Source: a bacterium (GTDB lineage: Bacteria > Zixibacteria > MSB-5A5 > GN15 > FEB-12). Taken from it: a stretch of 64,000 bases of DNA. The translations under genes and the position numbers were made by a program. This document shows, piece by piece, positions 16,735-25,556 of this stretch. The stretch's first letter is position 1, and each line of letters starts with the position of its first letter. The stretch lies in contig JAHLKV010000002.1 in the NCBI GenBank assembly GCA_020444475.1, positions 558,001 to 622,000 on the forward strand. Direction: 5' to 3'. Under the pieces are notes generated by a model. The model made no database searches and was not told the DNA's origin. It was given only the letters and a program-made list of their open reading frames with translations.

Positions 16735-17790
16735 TTACATCGCCACAATGCGACGTGCGATACCTTCGAACACCGCCTGCTGTTCATTCGTACCGCTGTC
16801 GGCCACCGGATGACCGTCATCGGACCCTTCGCGAATCGATGTCTCCAGCGGGATCTCACCAAGTAGATTCACACCGAGTTTCTCGGCGAGAAACTTGCCG
16901 CCGTCGCGACCGAAGATATATTCCTTCGTGCCGTTGCTCTCGAAGTACGCCATGTTCTCGACGACACCGATCACACGGAGGTTCGTTTTTTCGGCCAGCT
17001 TCGCAACACGCCCCGCAACATGGGTGGCGGTTGCCTGTGGTGTGGTGATGACCAGCAGTTCGGCGGTGGGTATCGCCTGGGCGATAGTGAGTGTCACATC
17101 CCCCGTACCTGGAGGAAGATCGAGCAGCAGAAAATCGAGTTCATCCCAGACGACATCGGTAAGGAACTGGGTGATAGCTTTATGCAGGAGCGGACCGCGC
17201 CAGATCACCGGCTCATCTTCGGCGACAAAAAAGCCCATTGATACTGCTTGAAGGTTGTTTCCCCAGCGAAGCGGCACGAGTTTGTCGTCGATCTGGGTCG
17301 GCTGTCCGGTCAGACCGAGCATGCGGGGTATGGAGAAGCCGTAGACGTCGGCATCGAGCAGTCCCACTTTGTAGCCCAGTTTGGCGAGTGCGACAGCGAT
17401 ATTGGCGGTGCAGGTCGATTTGCCGACCCCCCCTTTACCCGAAGAAACGGCAATGAAACGTTTGGCGAACGAGACCGGCGCATCAGCGGCAGCGCCGGCG
17501 GAGTTCTTCAAGCCGAGCTTCTTCTTCAGGTTGTCGCGCTGGGCATCCGTCATCACGCCAAATGACACCTCTACGGCCTTCACTCCCTCGAGCGCTCCCA
17601 CGCCGTTTCTAACGTCGCTGGATATTTTCTCTTTCAACGGACAGCCGGGGACTGTCAGGGTAATCTCAATACGAACAGTGCCGTCGTCTATGTCAACCGA
17701 GCGGACCATGTCCAGGTCGGTCAGGGGTCGTTTCAACTCCGGGTCGTCGATCCCGGAGAGCACCTTGTGTACGTCGTCTTTACTTAGCAT
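16735..17790 (-). CDS. mrp: Mrp/ApbC-type Fe-S cluster carrier ATPase
   Basis: 351 residues. An N-terminal MIP18/DUF59-type domain (about 1-90) precedes the P-loop domain with the deviant Walker A SSGKGGVGKST, LLDADVYGFSIP, and the F-L-L-L-D-L-P-P-G-T-G-D Walker B. The paired C-x-x-C of many Mrp proteins near the C-terminus is absent. It carries [4Fe-4S] clusters to apo-proteins. Start chosen at MLSKDDVHKVL; the open frame 30 bases longer is less likely. It overlaps the end of the Rrf2 regulator by 11 bases, and both relate to Fe-S biology. Confidence 0.9.
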   Translation of the reverse strand: MLSKDDVHKVLSGIDDPELKRPLTDLDMVRSVDIDDGTVRIEITLTVPGCPLKEKISSDVRNGVGALEGVKAVEVSFGVMTDAQRDNLKKKLGLKNSAGAAADAPVSFAKRFIAVSSGKGGVGKSTCTANIAVALAKLGYKVGLLDADVYGFSIPRMLGLTGQPTQIDDKLVPLRWGNNLQAVSMGFFVAEDEPVIWRGPLLHKAITQFLTDVVWDELDFLLLDLPPGTGDVTLTIAQAIPTAELLVITTPQATATHVAGRVAKLAEKTNLRVIGVVENMAYFESNGTKEYIFGRDGGKFLAEKLGVNLLGEIPLETSIREGSDDGHPVADSGTNEQQAVFEGIARRIVAM

Positions 17791-18202
17791 CGATGCCTCG
17801 CTCGCGGGTGTGAAAAGCAATGTCGGTCAGGCGTGTGTCCCGGAACACGGTCTCCAGGGCGCCCTTGGCGCGGTCGTAGACTCCTTTCAGTTCACAGCCG
17901 GGCAAGTGCAGGCAATCGATCGCACCGCGCTGGCATTCGAACAGGTCAAGTCGTCCCTGGATAGCCTCGATTATCTCAAGTAATGTAATCTCGTAGGGAG
18001 GACGATTCAAGCGAAGTCCGCCACGGTAACCGCGCGCCGACACCAGCAGCCCGGCCTGGACCAGCTCGGCTACTATCTGGGGAAGGTATTTTGGCGGGAT
18101 CTGCTGCGCTTCGGCCACCTGGGCCGCCGTACGGAGCCCCTCCGAGGTCTGCGCCAGCTCCCACACCGCCCGTATGGCGTATTCGGTCTTTTTCGTAATC
18201 AT
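17780..18202 (-). CDS. Rrf2-family transcription regulator, IscR-like
   Basis: 140 residues. The N-terminal winged helix begins MITKKTEYAIRAVWELA, typical of Rrf2. A C-x6-C-x5-C cluster (C-Q-R-G-A-I-D-C then C at the end of L-H-L-P-G-C) sits where IscR and relatives bind an Fe-S cluster, so it probably senses Fe-S status, redox state or NO. It overlaps and precedes mrp, which it may control. No clear ribosome binding site is visible before the ATG. Confidence 0.88.
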   Translation of the reverse strand: MITKKTEYAIRAVWELAQTSEGLRTAAQVAEAQQIPPKYLPQIVAELVQAGLLVSARGYRGGLRLNRPPYEITLLEIIEAIQGRLDLFECQRGAIDCLHLPGCELKGVYDRAKGALETVFRDTRLTDIAFHTRERGIDAK

Positions 18203-18768
18203 GGCGGGCAATATAGGAAATTCTGCAAAAATGGAAAGTCTTATCTATGAACAAATATCTCTCGGTCTGAAGGGGGTTACCCGTTGTTGGAGATGCAGGT
18301 CCCTGCCATGAGTGCCCCGAGCGTTCAGCAGAGCCCCCGAGACCGTAAGGTATCAACAACGTTCAGCGCAGAAAGGGACCTGCGCTACAGGGTCTGGTCA
18401 TGCTTCGACTCTTCGACTTCGCCAAGGTCACTCTGGCTGTACACGATCAATGCCTCATATATCCATCTGTAGCTCAGGTCCCGTACAGAGATCAGTCGGG
18501 CAGCAGTTACACTATGTCATTGAAATGTATGGTCGAACGATAGATACCGGGCGAGGACCTGATGGATGATTGATTCCGTGAGGCACGCAGGTCCTTGTAG
18601 AGAGACAGCAGCCGACGAGACAGTACTTCAATGTTGTCGCTTGCGTGGATTGGTCGGTTTCGGGGCGGGACCTGCGCTACAGGGTCTGGTCACGCTTCGA
18701 CTCCGCTCAGCGTGACGGTTGTGGCGCTCGGCATGACGAAAGACGGGGAGCTTCTCAGGTAGAGGGGA
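18203..18768. other. repeat-rich intergenic region between rrf2 and lspA
   Basis: Contains the rrf2 leader, then a nest of related inverted segments built on GCAGGTCC and GGACCTGC, and two copies of a 36-bp segment (18375-18410 and 18667-18702) that runs into the CTTCGACTCCGCTCAG hairpin family. The second copy has the full hairpin; the first is degenerate after CTTCGACT. No gene is supported here. Confidence 0.7.
18691..18714. repeat. CTTCGACTCCGCTCAG hairpin, copy 2
   Basis: Stem CACGCT with AGCGTG: relative to the copy at 3184 the T-A pair has become C-G on both arms. The loop is unchanged. Confidence 0.85.
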
Positions 18769-19374
18769 TCAATCTTGCAGGCTCCCCGGTCCGGTGAGGG
18801 TCGTCTCTGCAATCGCCGCCTTTCGGTCATGACGCGGTTTATACCAGAGCAGATAGACCAGCAGGAAGATCATGGCGCAGAATATGGCTGCATCGGCGAT
18901 ATTAAACGTCCACCAGCGGTCGAGCTGATAGCCAAAGAGGTTTATGTCGAAGAAGTCGACATCGATGAAGTCGACCACCTGTCGAAACCGAATGCGATCG
19001 ATCAGGTTGCCGATAGCGCCACCGGCGATAAAGGCCAACGGGATAGAGAGGGCCGCCTCGCGACGGTGGTGGTAGATGTAGTAGAGGATGAACGGGAGGA
19101 TGACCAGGGCGACAACGAGGTAGTAGGTGGGTGAGCCGAGCGAGGTCCCCATGGCGCCGCCGCGGTTGAAGACGAGAGAGAACTGCAGGAATTCGCCGAG
19201 GACGTGCATCGACGGGGAGTCGGCGAGCGCCCTGAGGGCCCATATCTTGGTCGCCTGGTCGATTGCCACGACCAGGAGGATTATCAGGACCGACCAGACC
19301 AGCGTTGTGCGCTTATCGGCGGCCAGCTTTTTTTTCCTCTTCGGCCGATTTGCATTCGATACACAGGCGGGCAT
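18769..19374 (-). CDS. lspA: lipoprotein signal peptidase
   Basis: 201 residues with four membrane segments. Inner-membrane aspartyl peptidase that cleaves diacylated prolipoproteins before the lipid-modified cysteine. Seen: D-Q-x-T-K near 38, N-R-G-G-A-M-G, G-N-L-I-D-R with the first catalytic Asp, and F-N-I-A-D with the second. The only ATG start overlaps the DksA-like gene by 62 bases, a longer overlap than usual; no later ATG or GTG precedes the first membrane segment. Several proteins in the window have lipoboxes and would be substrates. Confidence 0.93.
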   Translation of the reverse strand: MPACVSNANRPKRKKKLAADKRTTLVWSVLIILLVVAIDQATKIWALRALADSPSMHVLGEFLQFSLVFNRGGAMGTSLGSPTYYLVVALVILPFILYYIYHHRREAALSIPLAFIAGGAIGNLIDRIRFRQVVDFIDVDFFDINLFGYQLDRWWTFNIADAAIFCAMIFLLVYLLWYKPRHDRKAAIAETTLTGPGSLQD

Positions 19375-19702
19375 GCGGTACCGCCATCAGGCGCGCCTTG
19401 CCGATCTGTTTGCCGCATGAGTGGCAGTCACCGTACGTACCGTCCTTGATTCGTTTCAGTGCCATGTCGATGTGGTAGACCAGCCGACCGGATTTCGACG
19501 CAAACATGAATGCCATCTCGCGATCCATGTTGTCGGTTCCCTGATCGGCCATGTGGTAGGAGTACGAGGACAGATCGCCGGTGGCATCCCGCACGGTGCT
19601 GTTGAATCGCTCGCCGTGCAGTCCCATTTCGTCGAGCAACTCCTTGCGCTTTTTGAGCAGCAGCTCCTCGAACTTGGCCAGGTCTTTTTCGTTAAATGCC
19701 AT
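19313..19702 (-). CDS. TraR/DksA-family zinc-finger protein
   Basis: 129 residues. An N-terminal helical hairpin region followed by the C4-type zinc finger C-x2-C-x17-C-x2-C (YGDCHSCG and LCIECK). DksA-like proteins bind the RNA polymerase secondary channel and modulate transcription, often with ppGpp. The gene sits 15 bases after ileS and overlaps lspA, so it belongs to the ileS-lspA transcript, as in many bacteria. Confidence 0.9.
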   Translation of the reverse strand: MAFNEKDLAKFEELLLKKRKELLDEMGLHGERFNSTVRDATGDLSSYSYHMADQGTDNMDREMAFMFASKSGRLVYHIDMALKRIKDGTYGDCHSCGKQIGKARLMAVPHARLCIECKSAEEEKKAGRR

Positions 19703-19717
19703 CTGTAACCATCCCGA

Positions 19718-22700
19718 TTATGCTTTGGTCACCGCAATAACGGCTTCCTCGCCGTTTATATTCCAGACTTTGGCACCGTCTCGTGCCTTGTCGACATCGT
19801 ACTCGATCCGATCGGCCAGCGTTTCGCGACAGATGAACTCCTCATGGCGGTCGATCGCCGTCTTCAGGCGATCTGACGGATGCAAGGCCACCGTGATACG
19901 ATCGGTGACATCAAGTCCCGAGCTCTTGCGCATGTTCTGGATTTTATTCACCATTTCCCGTGCGAAACCCTCGTCGAGAAGGTCCTCGTTGAGATCGGTA
20001 ACCAGCGCGATCGTCAGTCCGGCATCGGTCTCGACCGCAAACCCTTCCCGTTCGATCCGGGAGACCTCGATTTCGTCCGAAGTCAGCGTCACCCTGTCCC
20101 CGTTCACCGCGAGTTCCATTTCGCCGGAGCGTGCGAACGCCCGTACCTTCTCGCTGTCAAGCTGCTGCACCATCGGCGCCACCGCTTTGACCCGGGAGCC
20201 GAGTTTTGGTCCCGCGGCCTTGAAGTTCAGTTTGGCCGAATAGGTTACGTAACCGTCAAGTTCATCCGACTCAACAATCTCTTTGACATTAAGTTCATCG
20301 CGGACAATCGGCAGGTACTCCAGCAGGCGATCAAGATCAGTCTTGCCGTGCAGGGCAACCATCAATGTTGACAGTGGCTGTCGCACCTTCAGGTTGTGGC
20401 GCGAGCGCGCCGCCCGACCCATCGATACCATGCGACGGACCGTATCCATCGTCTCTTCCAACTCGGCGTTGATCATCGAACCGACCGGGCGCGGATAGTC
20501 GCACAGGTGGACGGTCAGTGGAAGGCCGAGTTTCTCGCGGTCGGTCCCGGTCAACTCCGTCCAGATCAGCTCCGAGACAAACGGCGCCACCGGGGCACTC
20601 AGTCGGCAGACGCCTTCAAGCACACGGTAAAGCGTCAGGTAGGCACGCATCTTCGAAGGATCGTCTCCTTCGGCCCAGAAGCGCCGACGGTTGTTGCGGA
20701 CGTACCAGTTGGAGAGGTCTTCGATCACGAACTCCTGAATCTCCCGCACGGCGCGCGTGATGTCATAGCGGTCGAGCGAGCGAGTGACCTCAGTCACCAT
20801 CGAATGGTACCGCGAGCTGATCCAGCTGTCGAACCGGGTCGGCTCACCGGCCATCGGCTCGAGGAAGGCGTCGACCGTCTTGCCGGCGTCGTTGGCTCGT
20901 CCGGCCACATTGTCGATATTGGCGTAGATCGCGAAGAAGCTGTATGTGTTGCGAAGGGTGTCGAAGTATTTGCGGACCACTTCGGCGAGCCCGTCAAAGT
21001 CAAACTTGGTCGGCAGCCAGGGGTTCGAGGTGCTGACGAGGTACCAGCGAAGAGGGTCGGCGCCGTACTGATCAACCGTCTCGAACGGATTGACCACGTT
21101 GCCTTTATGCTTCGACATCTTCTTGCCGACCTTGTCGAGAATGAACTCAAGCACGATCACGTTTTTGAACGGTGCGATCCCCTTAAACATGGTGGAGATG
21201 GCCAGCAGCGAATAGAACCAGCCGCGGGTCTGGTCGACCGCTTCGGAGATGAAATCGGCCGGGAACTTGCGCTGGAATTCATCGACATTCTCGAACGGGT
21301 AGTGCCACTGCGCGAACGGCATCGCACCCGAATCAAACCAAACGTCGATCAACTCCGGCACGCGCGTCATCGTCTTGCCACATTCGCATTTCAGTTTGAG
21401 CTGATCGATCCCCGGACGGTGCAGGCCGAGTTCTTTCAGCGTCTCGTCGACTTCGCTCGCCGAGACGGTCGCGTGCTTCTTCAGTTCTTCAAGCGACCCG
21501 ATCGCATGCTGTTTGCCGCAGGCGGAATCATCGCAGATCCAGATCGGCAGCGGCGTGCCCCAGAAGCGCTCGCGTGAGAGCGCCCAGTCGACGTTGTTTT
21601 CCAGCCAGTTGCTCATCCGGCCGGTGCGGATTTCATCGGGGTGCCAGTTGATCGAGTTGTTATTATCGAGCAGCGCCTGGCGGAAATCGGTCGTTTTGAT
21701 ATACCAGGACTCGCGGGCGATATAGATCAGCGGAGAGTCACACCGCCAGCAGAACGGATAGCTGTGTTCGTACTGCTCTTTCTTGAACAGCTTGCCGCCG
21801 ATCTTGAGATCTTTGGTGATCTCCTTGTCGGCGTCCTTGATCCACATCCCGGCGTACTTGCCGGAGTCCGGCTTGAAGATCCCGTTCGGCTCGATAGCCT
21901 GAAGGACCGGCAGACCGTGTTCCTTACCGACCTCGTAGTCATCGGCGCCGAAACCGGGGGCCATGTGGACAATACCGGTACCGTCATCCATCGTCACAAA
22001 ATCGGCGGTCACGACAAAGAAGGCTTTGTCTTTCTGATCGGCGAACGTATCAAACATCGGCTCGTACTTGCGATTGGCGAAATCCGAGCCCTTGAACTTC
22101 TCAAGAACGGTCGGGGCCTCGTCGAACACCTGACCAACCAGCGCTTCGGCCAGCACCAGCTTCTCCCCTTCGTGCTCCACCATCACATAGTCGGCTTTTG
22201 GCTGCATGGCCAGTGCGGCGTTTGAGGGCAGCGTCCACGGCGTAGTGGTCCAGACCAGGTAGGAGAAATCACCATCGGCGGCCTTGACTTTGACAAACAC
22301 CGACGGGTCCTTGACCATCTCGTAGCCCTGTGCGACTTCGTGGCTGGAGAGTGCCGTGCCGCATCGCGGGCAATACGGGACAGTTTTGTGCCCCTTGTAG
22401 ATCAGTCCCTTGTCGTGCAGGAACTTGAGGATGTGCCAGACCGACTCGACATAGTTGTCGGTCAGCGTGACATAGGCGTCATCGAGATCAAGCCAATAGC
22501 CAATACGACGTGTGATCCTGTCCCAGTCCTCGAGGTAGGTGAACACCGATTCACGGCACTTCTTGTTGAACTCGGCGATGCCGTACTCGACCACTTTCTG
22601 CTTGGACTCCAGCCCGAGCGCCTTTTCGACCTCGATCTCGACCGGCAAGCCGTGGGTATCCCAGCCGGCTTTGCGGTCGACCCGATAGCCGGACATCGTC

Positions 22701-22918
22701 TTATACCGACAGATGAGGTCCTTGACGGTCCGCGAGATAACATGGTGAATCCCCGGACGGCCGTTGGCAGTCGGAGGTCCTTCGTAGAAGACGAAATGCG
22801 GGCGGCCCGCCACCATCCGGTTTACGTGTTCGAATACCTTGCGCTCATCCCAGAAGGCGAGCACTTTTTCCTCGGCTTTGGGCAGCGAGAAGTCATCTTT
22901 GAGCGGATCGAATCTCAT
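19718..22918 (-). CDS. ileS: isoleucyl-tRNA synthetase
   Basis: 1066 residues, class I synthetase. Seen: the HIGH equivalent in PPTANGRPGIHHV near residue 50, WDTHGLPVE, the editing (CP1) insert, DVWFDSG, and the KMSKS equivalent G-K-K-M-S-K-H-K-G. The long C-terminal anticodon-binding half and the PGIHH form resemble the Bacteroidetes and eukaryotic-like type, a group that includes mupirocin-tolerant enzymes; tolerance here is not known. Start at MRFDPLKDDFSLPKAEE; the 36-residue longer frame lacks support. First gene of ileS-dksA-like-lspA. Confidence 0.96.
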   Translation of the reverse strand: MRFDPLKDDFSLPKAEEKVLAFWDERKVFEHVNRMVAGRPHFVFYEGPPTANGRPGIHHVISRTVKDLICRYKTMSGYRVDRKAGWDTHGLPVEIEVEKALGLESKQKVVEYGIAEFNKKCRESVFTYLEDWDRITRRIGYWLDLDDAYVTLTDNYVESVWHILKFLHDKGLIYKGHKTVPYCPRCGTALSSHEVAQGYEMVKDPSVFVKVKAADGDFSYLVWTTTPWTLPSNAALAMQPKADYVMVEHEGEKLVLAEALVGQVFDEAPTVLEKFKGSDFANRKYEPMFDTFADQKDKAFFVVTADFVTMDDGTGIVHMAPGFGADDYEVGKEHGLPVLQAIEPNGIFKPDSGKYAGMWIKDADKEITKDLKIGGKLFKKEQYEHSYPFCWRCDSPLIYIARESWYIKTTDFRQALLDNNNSINWHPDEIRTGRMSNWLENNVDWALSRERFWGTPLPIWICDDSACGKQHAIGSLEELKKHATVSASEVDETLKELGLHRPGIDQLKLKCECGKTMTRVPELIDVWFDSGAMPFAQWHYPFENVDEFQRKFPADFISEAVDQTRGWFYSLLAISTMFKGIAPFKNVIVLEFILDKVGKKMSKHKGNVVNPFETVDQYGADPLRWYLVSTSNPWLPTKFDFDGLAEVVRKYFDTLRNTYSFFAIYANIDNVAGRANDAGKTVDAFLEPMAGEPTRFDSWISSRYHSMVTEVTRSLDRYDITRAVREIQEFVIEDLSNWYVRNNRRRFWAEGDDPSKMRAYLTLYRVLEGVCRLSAPVAPFVSELIWTELTGTDREKLGLPLTVHLCDYPRPVGSMINAELEETMDTVRRMVSMGRAARSRHNLKVRQPLSTLMVALHGKTDLDRLLEYLPIVRDELNVKEIVESDELDGYVTYSAKLNFKAAGPKLGSRVKAVAPMVQQLDSEKVRAFARSGEMELAVNGDRVTLTSDEIEVSRIEREGFAVETDAGLTIALVTDLNEDLLDEGFAREMVNKIQNMRKSSGLDVTDRITVALHPSDRLKTAIDRHEEFICRETLADRIEYDVDKARDGAKVWNINGEEAVIAVTKA

Positions 22919-23137
22919 GGTAGTATCGCCGGTTATGCTGATCTCCGTTTTGTTATAGCCTTTCAATTTAGACGGCGGGGCCGATTTTGTAAAGACAAAA
23001 CGGGGCGCTCCCGCTTGCCTTGACAATCTCGCCCCATAATGTCGATTTTATAGAAGCCCGTTCGTCGTCTTTGTGATACGACCGGGAACACAATCCGGTG
23101 CACACTTATTCTTTCGACCGTAAGAGAGGAGTCCACC

Positions 23138-23479
23138 ATGCGGCAGTATATGTTGCTTATCCACGACGGCGACTGGAGCGAGCTGTCCCCCGAACAGATG
23201 CAGGAGACGATCAACAAGTACATCGCCTGGTCGCGCAAACTGGCCGATCAGGGCCGGATGGTAGCCGGCGACGAACTCAAGGAGGGCGGGCGCAAGCTGA
23301 TCGTGAAAAACGGTCAGATTATTGACGGGCCTTTTACGGAGACCAAAGAGCTGATCGGCGGCTATTTCGTTATCAAGGCGAACGACTACGACGAGGCGGT
23401 TGCGATCACCAAAGAATGCCCGACTTTCGACCACGGCGGCGCCGTGCAGATCAGAGAGATCAACCTTCGTGAGAACTAG
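23138..23479 (+). CDS. YCII (DGPF) domain protein
   Basis: 113 residues with the opening MRQYMLLIHDG and the D-G-P-F-T-E-T-K-E motif that names the DGPF family; ferredoxin-like fold. AGGAG lies before the ATG. It ends three bases before the GTG of the sigma factor. DGPF proteins are known neighbours of ECF42 sigma factors and are often among their targets; their biochemical activity is not established. Confidence 0.9.
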   Translation: MRQYMLLIHDGDWSELSPEQMQETINKYIAWSRKLADQGRMVAGDELKEGGRKLIVKNGQIIDGPFTETKELIGGYFVIKANDYDEAVAITKECPTFDHGGAVQIREINLREN

Positions 23480-23482
23480 CCG

Positions 23483-24811
23483 GTGACTGATTGGAATGCG
23501 CAGTCTTCGGCGACCGACCGGGTACATCACCTGGTCGGTCATCTCTTCCGCCACAAGGCAGGAGAGATTATCTCGACCCTGGTCCGGATCTTCGGACTCG
23601 AGCGGCTTGAGCTGGTTGAAGATGTCGTTCAGGACAGTCTGATTGCAGCCCTTAAGAACTGGTCTTTCAAGGGGATACCGGATAACCCCGAGGGCTGGCT
23701 CGTGACCGCCGCGCGGAACCGGGCCATTGACATGATTCGGCGAGAGAAATCGCTGGCGGCACGTGAGTCGGATATAGTCTCGCAACTCTATGACCGCCTG
23801 ACTGATAACAATACCTTTCAGCAGCCGAACTCAAGGTGGGGCGCTGTCCGGGGAGGTTCTCCCGACGGCATAGCCGATGACCAGTTGGCGATGATGTTTG
23901 CCTGTTGTGACCCGGATATCAGCCCTGAAAGCCAGGTGGCGCTGACTCTTAAGTTATTGGCAGGCTTTTCGGTAACGGAGATCGCTCGAGCCTTTTTGAC
24001 TGCCCAAACGGTTGTTTCACAACGGATTGTCCGCGCCAAGCGGCAGCTGAAACAGCATCGGGCCGCATTTAAGATACCTGAGGGTAATGACTTAACATTG
24101 CGAATCCGAGCAGTTATGCAGGTGCTTTACCTGATGTTCAACGAAGGGTACAACGCCGGCGCGGGCGAGGATCTTATTCGAATCGATCTCGTCAACGAGT
24201 CAATCCGCCTCACTGAACTTTTGGCCGGACACCGATGCGGCGAGAGCCCCGAGGTGTTTGCGTTGCTGGCGCTGCTCTGTTTGCAAGCGGCGCGACTTGG
24301 GGCCCGGGTCGACCCGGAAGGGAATCTGGTTTTGCTGGACAAGCAGGATAGGTCACTTTGGGACAAGAAGTTAATATCCAGGGGGATGCACTTTCTGGAC
24401 AAGGCCGCCGCCGGAGACCGGTTGACTGCGTACCATCTCGAAGCGGGCATTGCGGCGTGTCATGCCTCGGCGCCGAGCTACGATCAGACTGACTGGCCAC
24501 AGATTCTCTCATACTATGACCAGCTGGTCGCACTCAGCAGCTCGCCGATTTTCGCTCTCAATCGGGCGGTGGCGGTTGCGATGACTCATTCGCCGGAGAC
24601 GGCGCTGGAAGATCTCGAGCCGCTGGCTGATGATAAGAGGCTGTCATCGTACTACCTCTACCACGCCACGCGTGCCGATCTGCTCGTGCGGCTGAATCGC
24701 AACGGCGAAGCGCTCGATGCATACCATGCAGCCCTGGAACTGACGTCATCGGAGCCGGAGCGACGGTTTCTGAGTGGGAAGATTGAATCGCTCTCGGAGC
24801 GTGAGCAGTAG
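23483..24811 (+). CDS. ECF sigma factor of the ECF42 type with C-terminal TPR-like domain
   Basis: 442 residues, much longer than ordinary ECF sigma factors (about 180). Region 2 at about 15-80 (FGLERLELVEDVVQDSL and N-P-E-G-W-L-V-T-A-A-R-N) and region 4 at about 145-195 (L-K-L-L-A-G-F-S-V-T-E-I-A-R-A-F) are followed by a helical, TPR-like extension of about 230 residues. No anti-sigma gene is present. In the ECF42 group the extension is required for activity and DGPF genes sit alongside, exactly as here. Start GTG at 23483 gives a three-base gap to the YCII gene. Confidence 0.9.
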   Translation: MTDWNAQSSATDRVHHLVGHLFRHKAGEIISTLVRIFGLERLELVEDVVQDSLIAALKNWSFKGIPDNPEGWLVTAARNRAIDMIRREKSLAARESDIVSQLYDRLTDNNTFQQPNSRWGAVRGGSPDGIADDQLAMMFACCDPDISPESQVALTLKLLAGFSVTEIARAFLTAQTVVSQRIVRAKRQLKQHRAAFKIPEGNDLTLRIRAVMQVLYLMFNEGYNAGAGEDLIRIDLVNESIRLTELLAGHRCGESPEVFALLALLCLQAARLGARVDPEGNLVLLDKQDRSLWDKKLISRGMHFLDKAAAGDRLTAYHLEAGIAACHASAPSYDQTDWPQILSYYDQLVALSSSPIFALNRAVAVAMTHSPETALEDLEPLADDKRLSSYYLYHATRADLLVRLNRNGEALDAYHAALELTSSEPERRFLSGKIESLSEREQ

Positions 24812-24839
24812 GGCGCTTCCGTCTTCGAAACCGCCAGTT

Positions 24840-25060
24840 ATTGGCAGAACCGCTCGCCCGTTAGGGCGGACTCGGGTTCTGCCCTACAAGCTACCGACTT
24901 GCGTGGCCGTTCACACGAATATCTCGCGCACGCCGCGATGGGGTTCCGCCGGTGCAGGCTGCAATTGGCAGAACCGCTCGCCCGTTAGGGCGGACTCGGG
25001 TTCTGCCCTACAAGCTACCGACTTGCGTGGCCGTTCACACGAATATCTCGCGCACGCCGC
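24840..25060. repeat. 97-bp exact direct duplication at 124-bp spacing
   Basis: Bases 24840-24936 recur at 24964-25060. The second copy includes the last 26 bases of ogt, so the first copy carries a displaced ogt 3' end. Each copy contains the hairpin pairing GGCAGAACC with GGTTCTGCC, a family also found at 26262 and 45364. It lies between the convergent ends of the sigma gene and ogt. Confidence 0.85.
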
Positions 25061-25556
25061 TCTCCAATTCGAGCAGGGCTTTTTTGCGCCAGATCTTGCC
25101 GCCGTAGCCGCGAAGGTTGCCGTTGGCTTCGATCACCCGGTGACAGGGAATCACAATCGAGAGATAGTTAGCCCCGTTGGCGCGGCCGACCGCCCGCGAG
25201 GCTCCCGGCTTGTTCAAGGCCGAGGCTATCTGCCCGTACGACCGTGTCTCACCGTAGGGAATCTTCAACAGCTCGCCCCACACTATCCGTTCGAACGGCG
25301 TACCGGTGACATCGATCGGCACCGTAAATCCTCGAAGCCCGGCATCGAAGTATCTTTTCAGTTCATCACGTAAGAGCACGAGAAGATCGTTGGTGCTTTC
25401 GATCAATTCGCATTTGTAGCGTTTTCTCACACGTTCTTTGATACGGTCGACGCCGCCCCGGTCGTGCCATTCGAGAAACGACACCCCCTGCTCGCTCGCC
25501 CCGGCGATCATCGGCCCGAGCGGTGAATCTATATCAGTAGTCCAGATCTTATGCAT
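25035..25556 (-). CDS. ogt: O6-alkylguanine-DNA alkyltransferase
   Basis: 173 residues. The suicide acceptor motif I-P-C-H-R-V and the C-terminal G-G-x-x-x-K-x-x-L-L-E-L-E are present, with the R-S-Y-G-Q-I-A segment of the winged helix. It transfers methyl groups from O6-methylguanine to the active cysteine. Start at MHKIWTTDIDSPLGP overlaps the AdaA-like gene by eight bases. It corresponds to the C-terminal half of E. coli Ada. Confidence 0.94.
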   Translation of the reverse strand: MHKIWTTDIDSPLGPMIAGASEQGVSFLEWHDRGGVDRIKERVRKRYKCELIESTNDLLVLLRDELKRYFDAGLRGFTVPIDVTGTPFERIVWGELLKIPYGETRSYGQIASALNKPGASRAVGRANGANYLSIVIPCHRVIEANGNLRGYGGKIWRKKALLELESGVREIFV

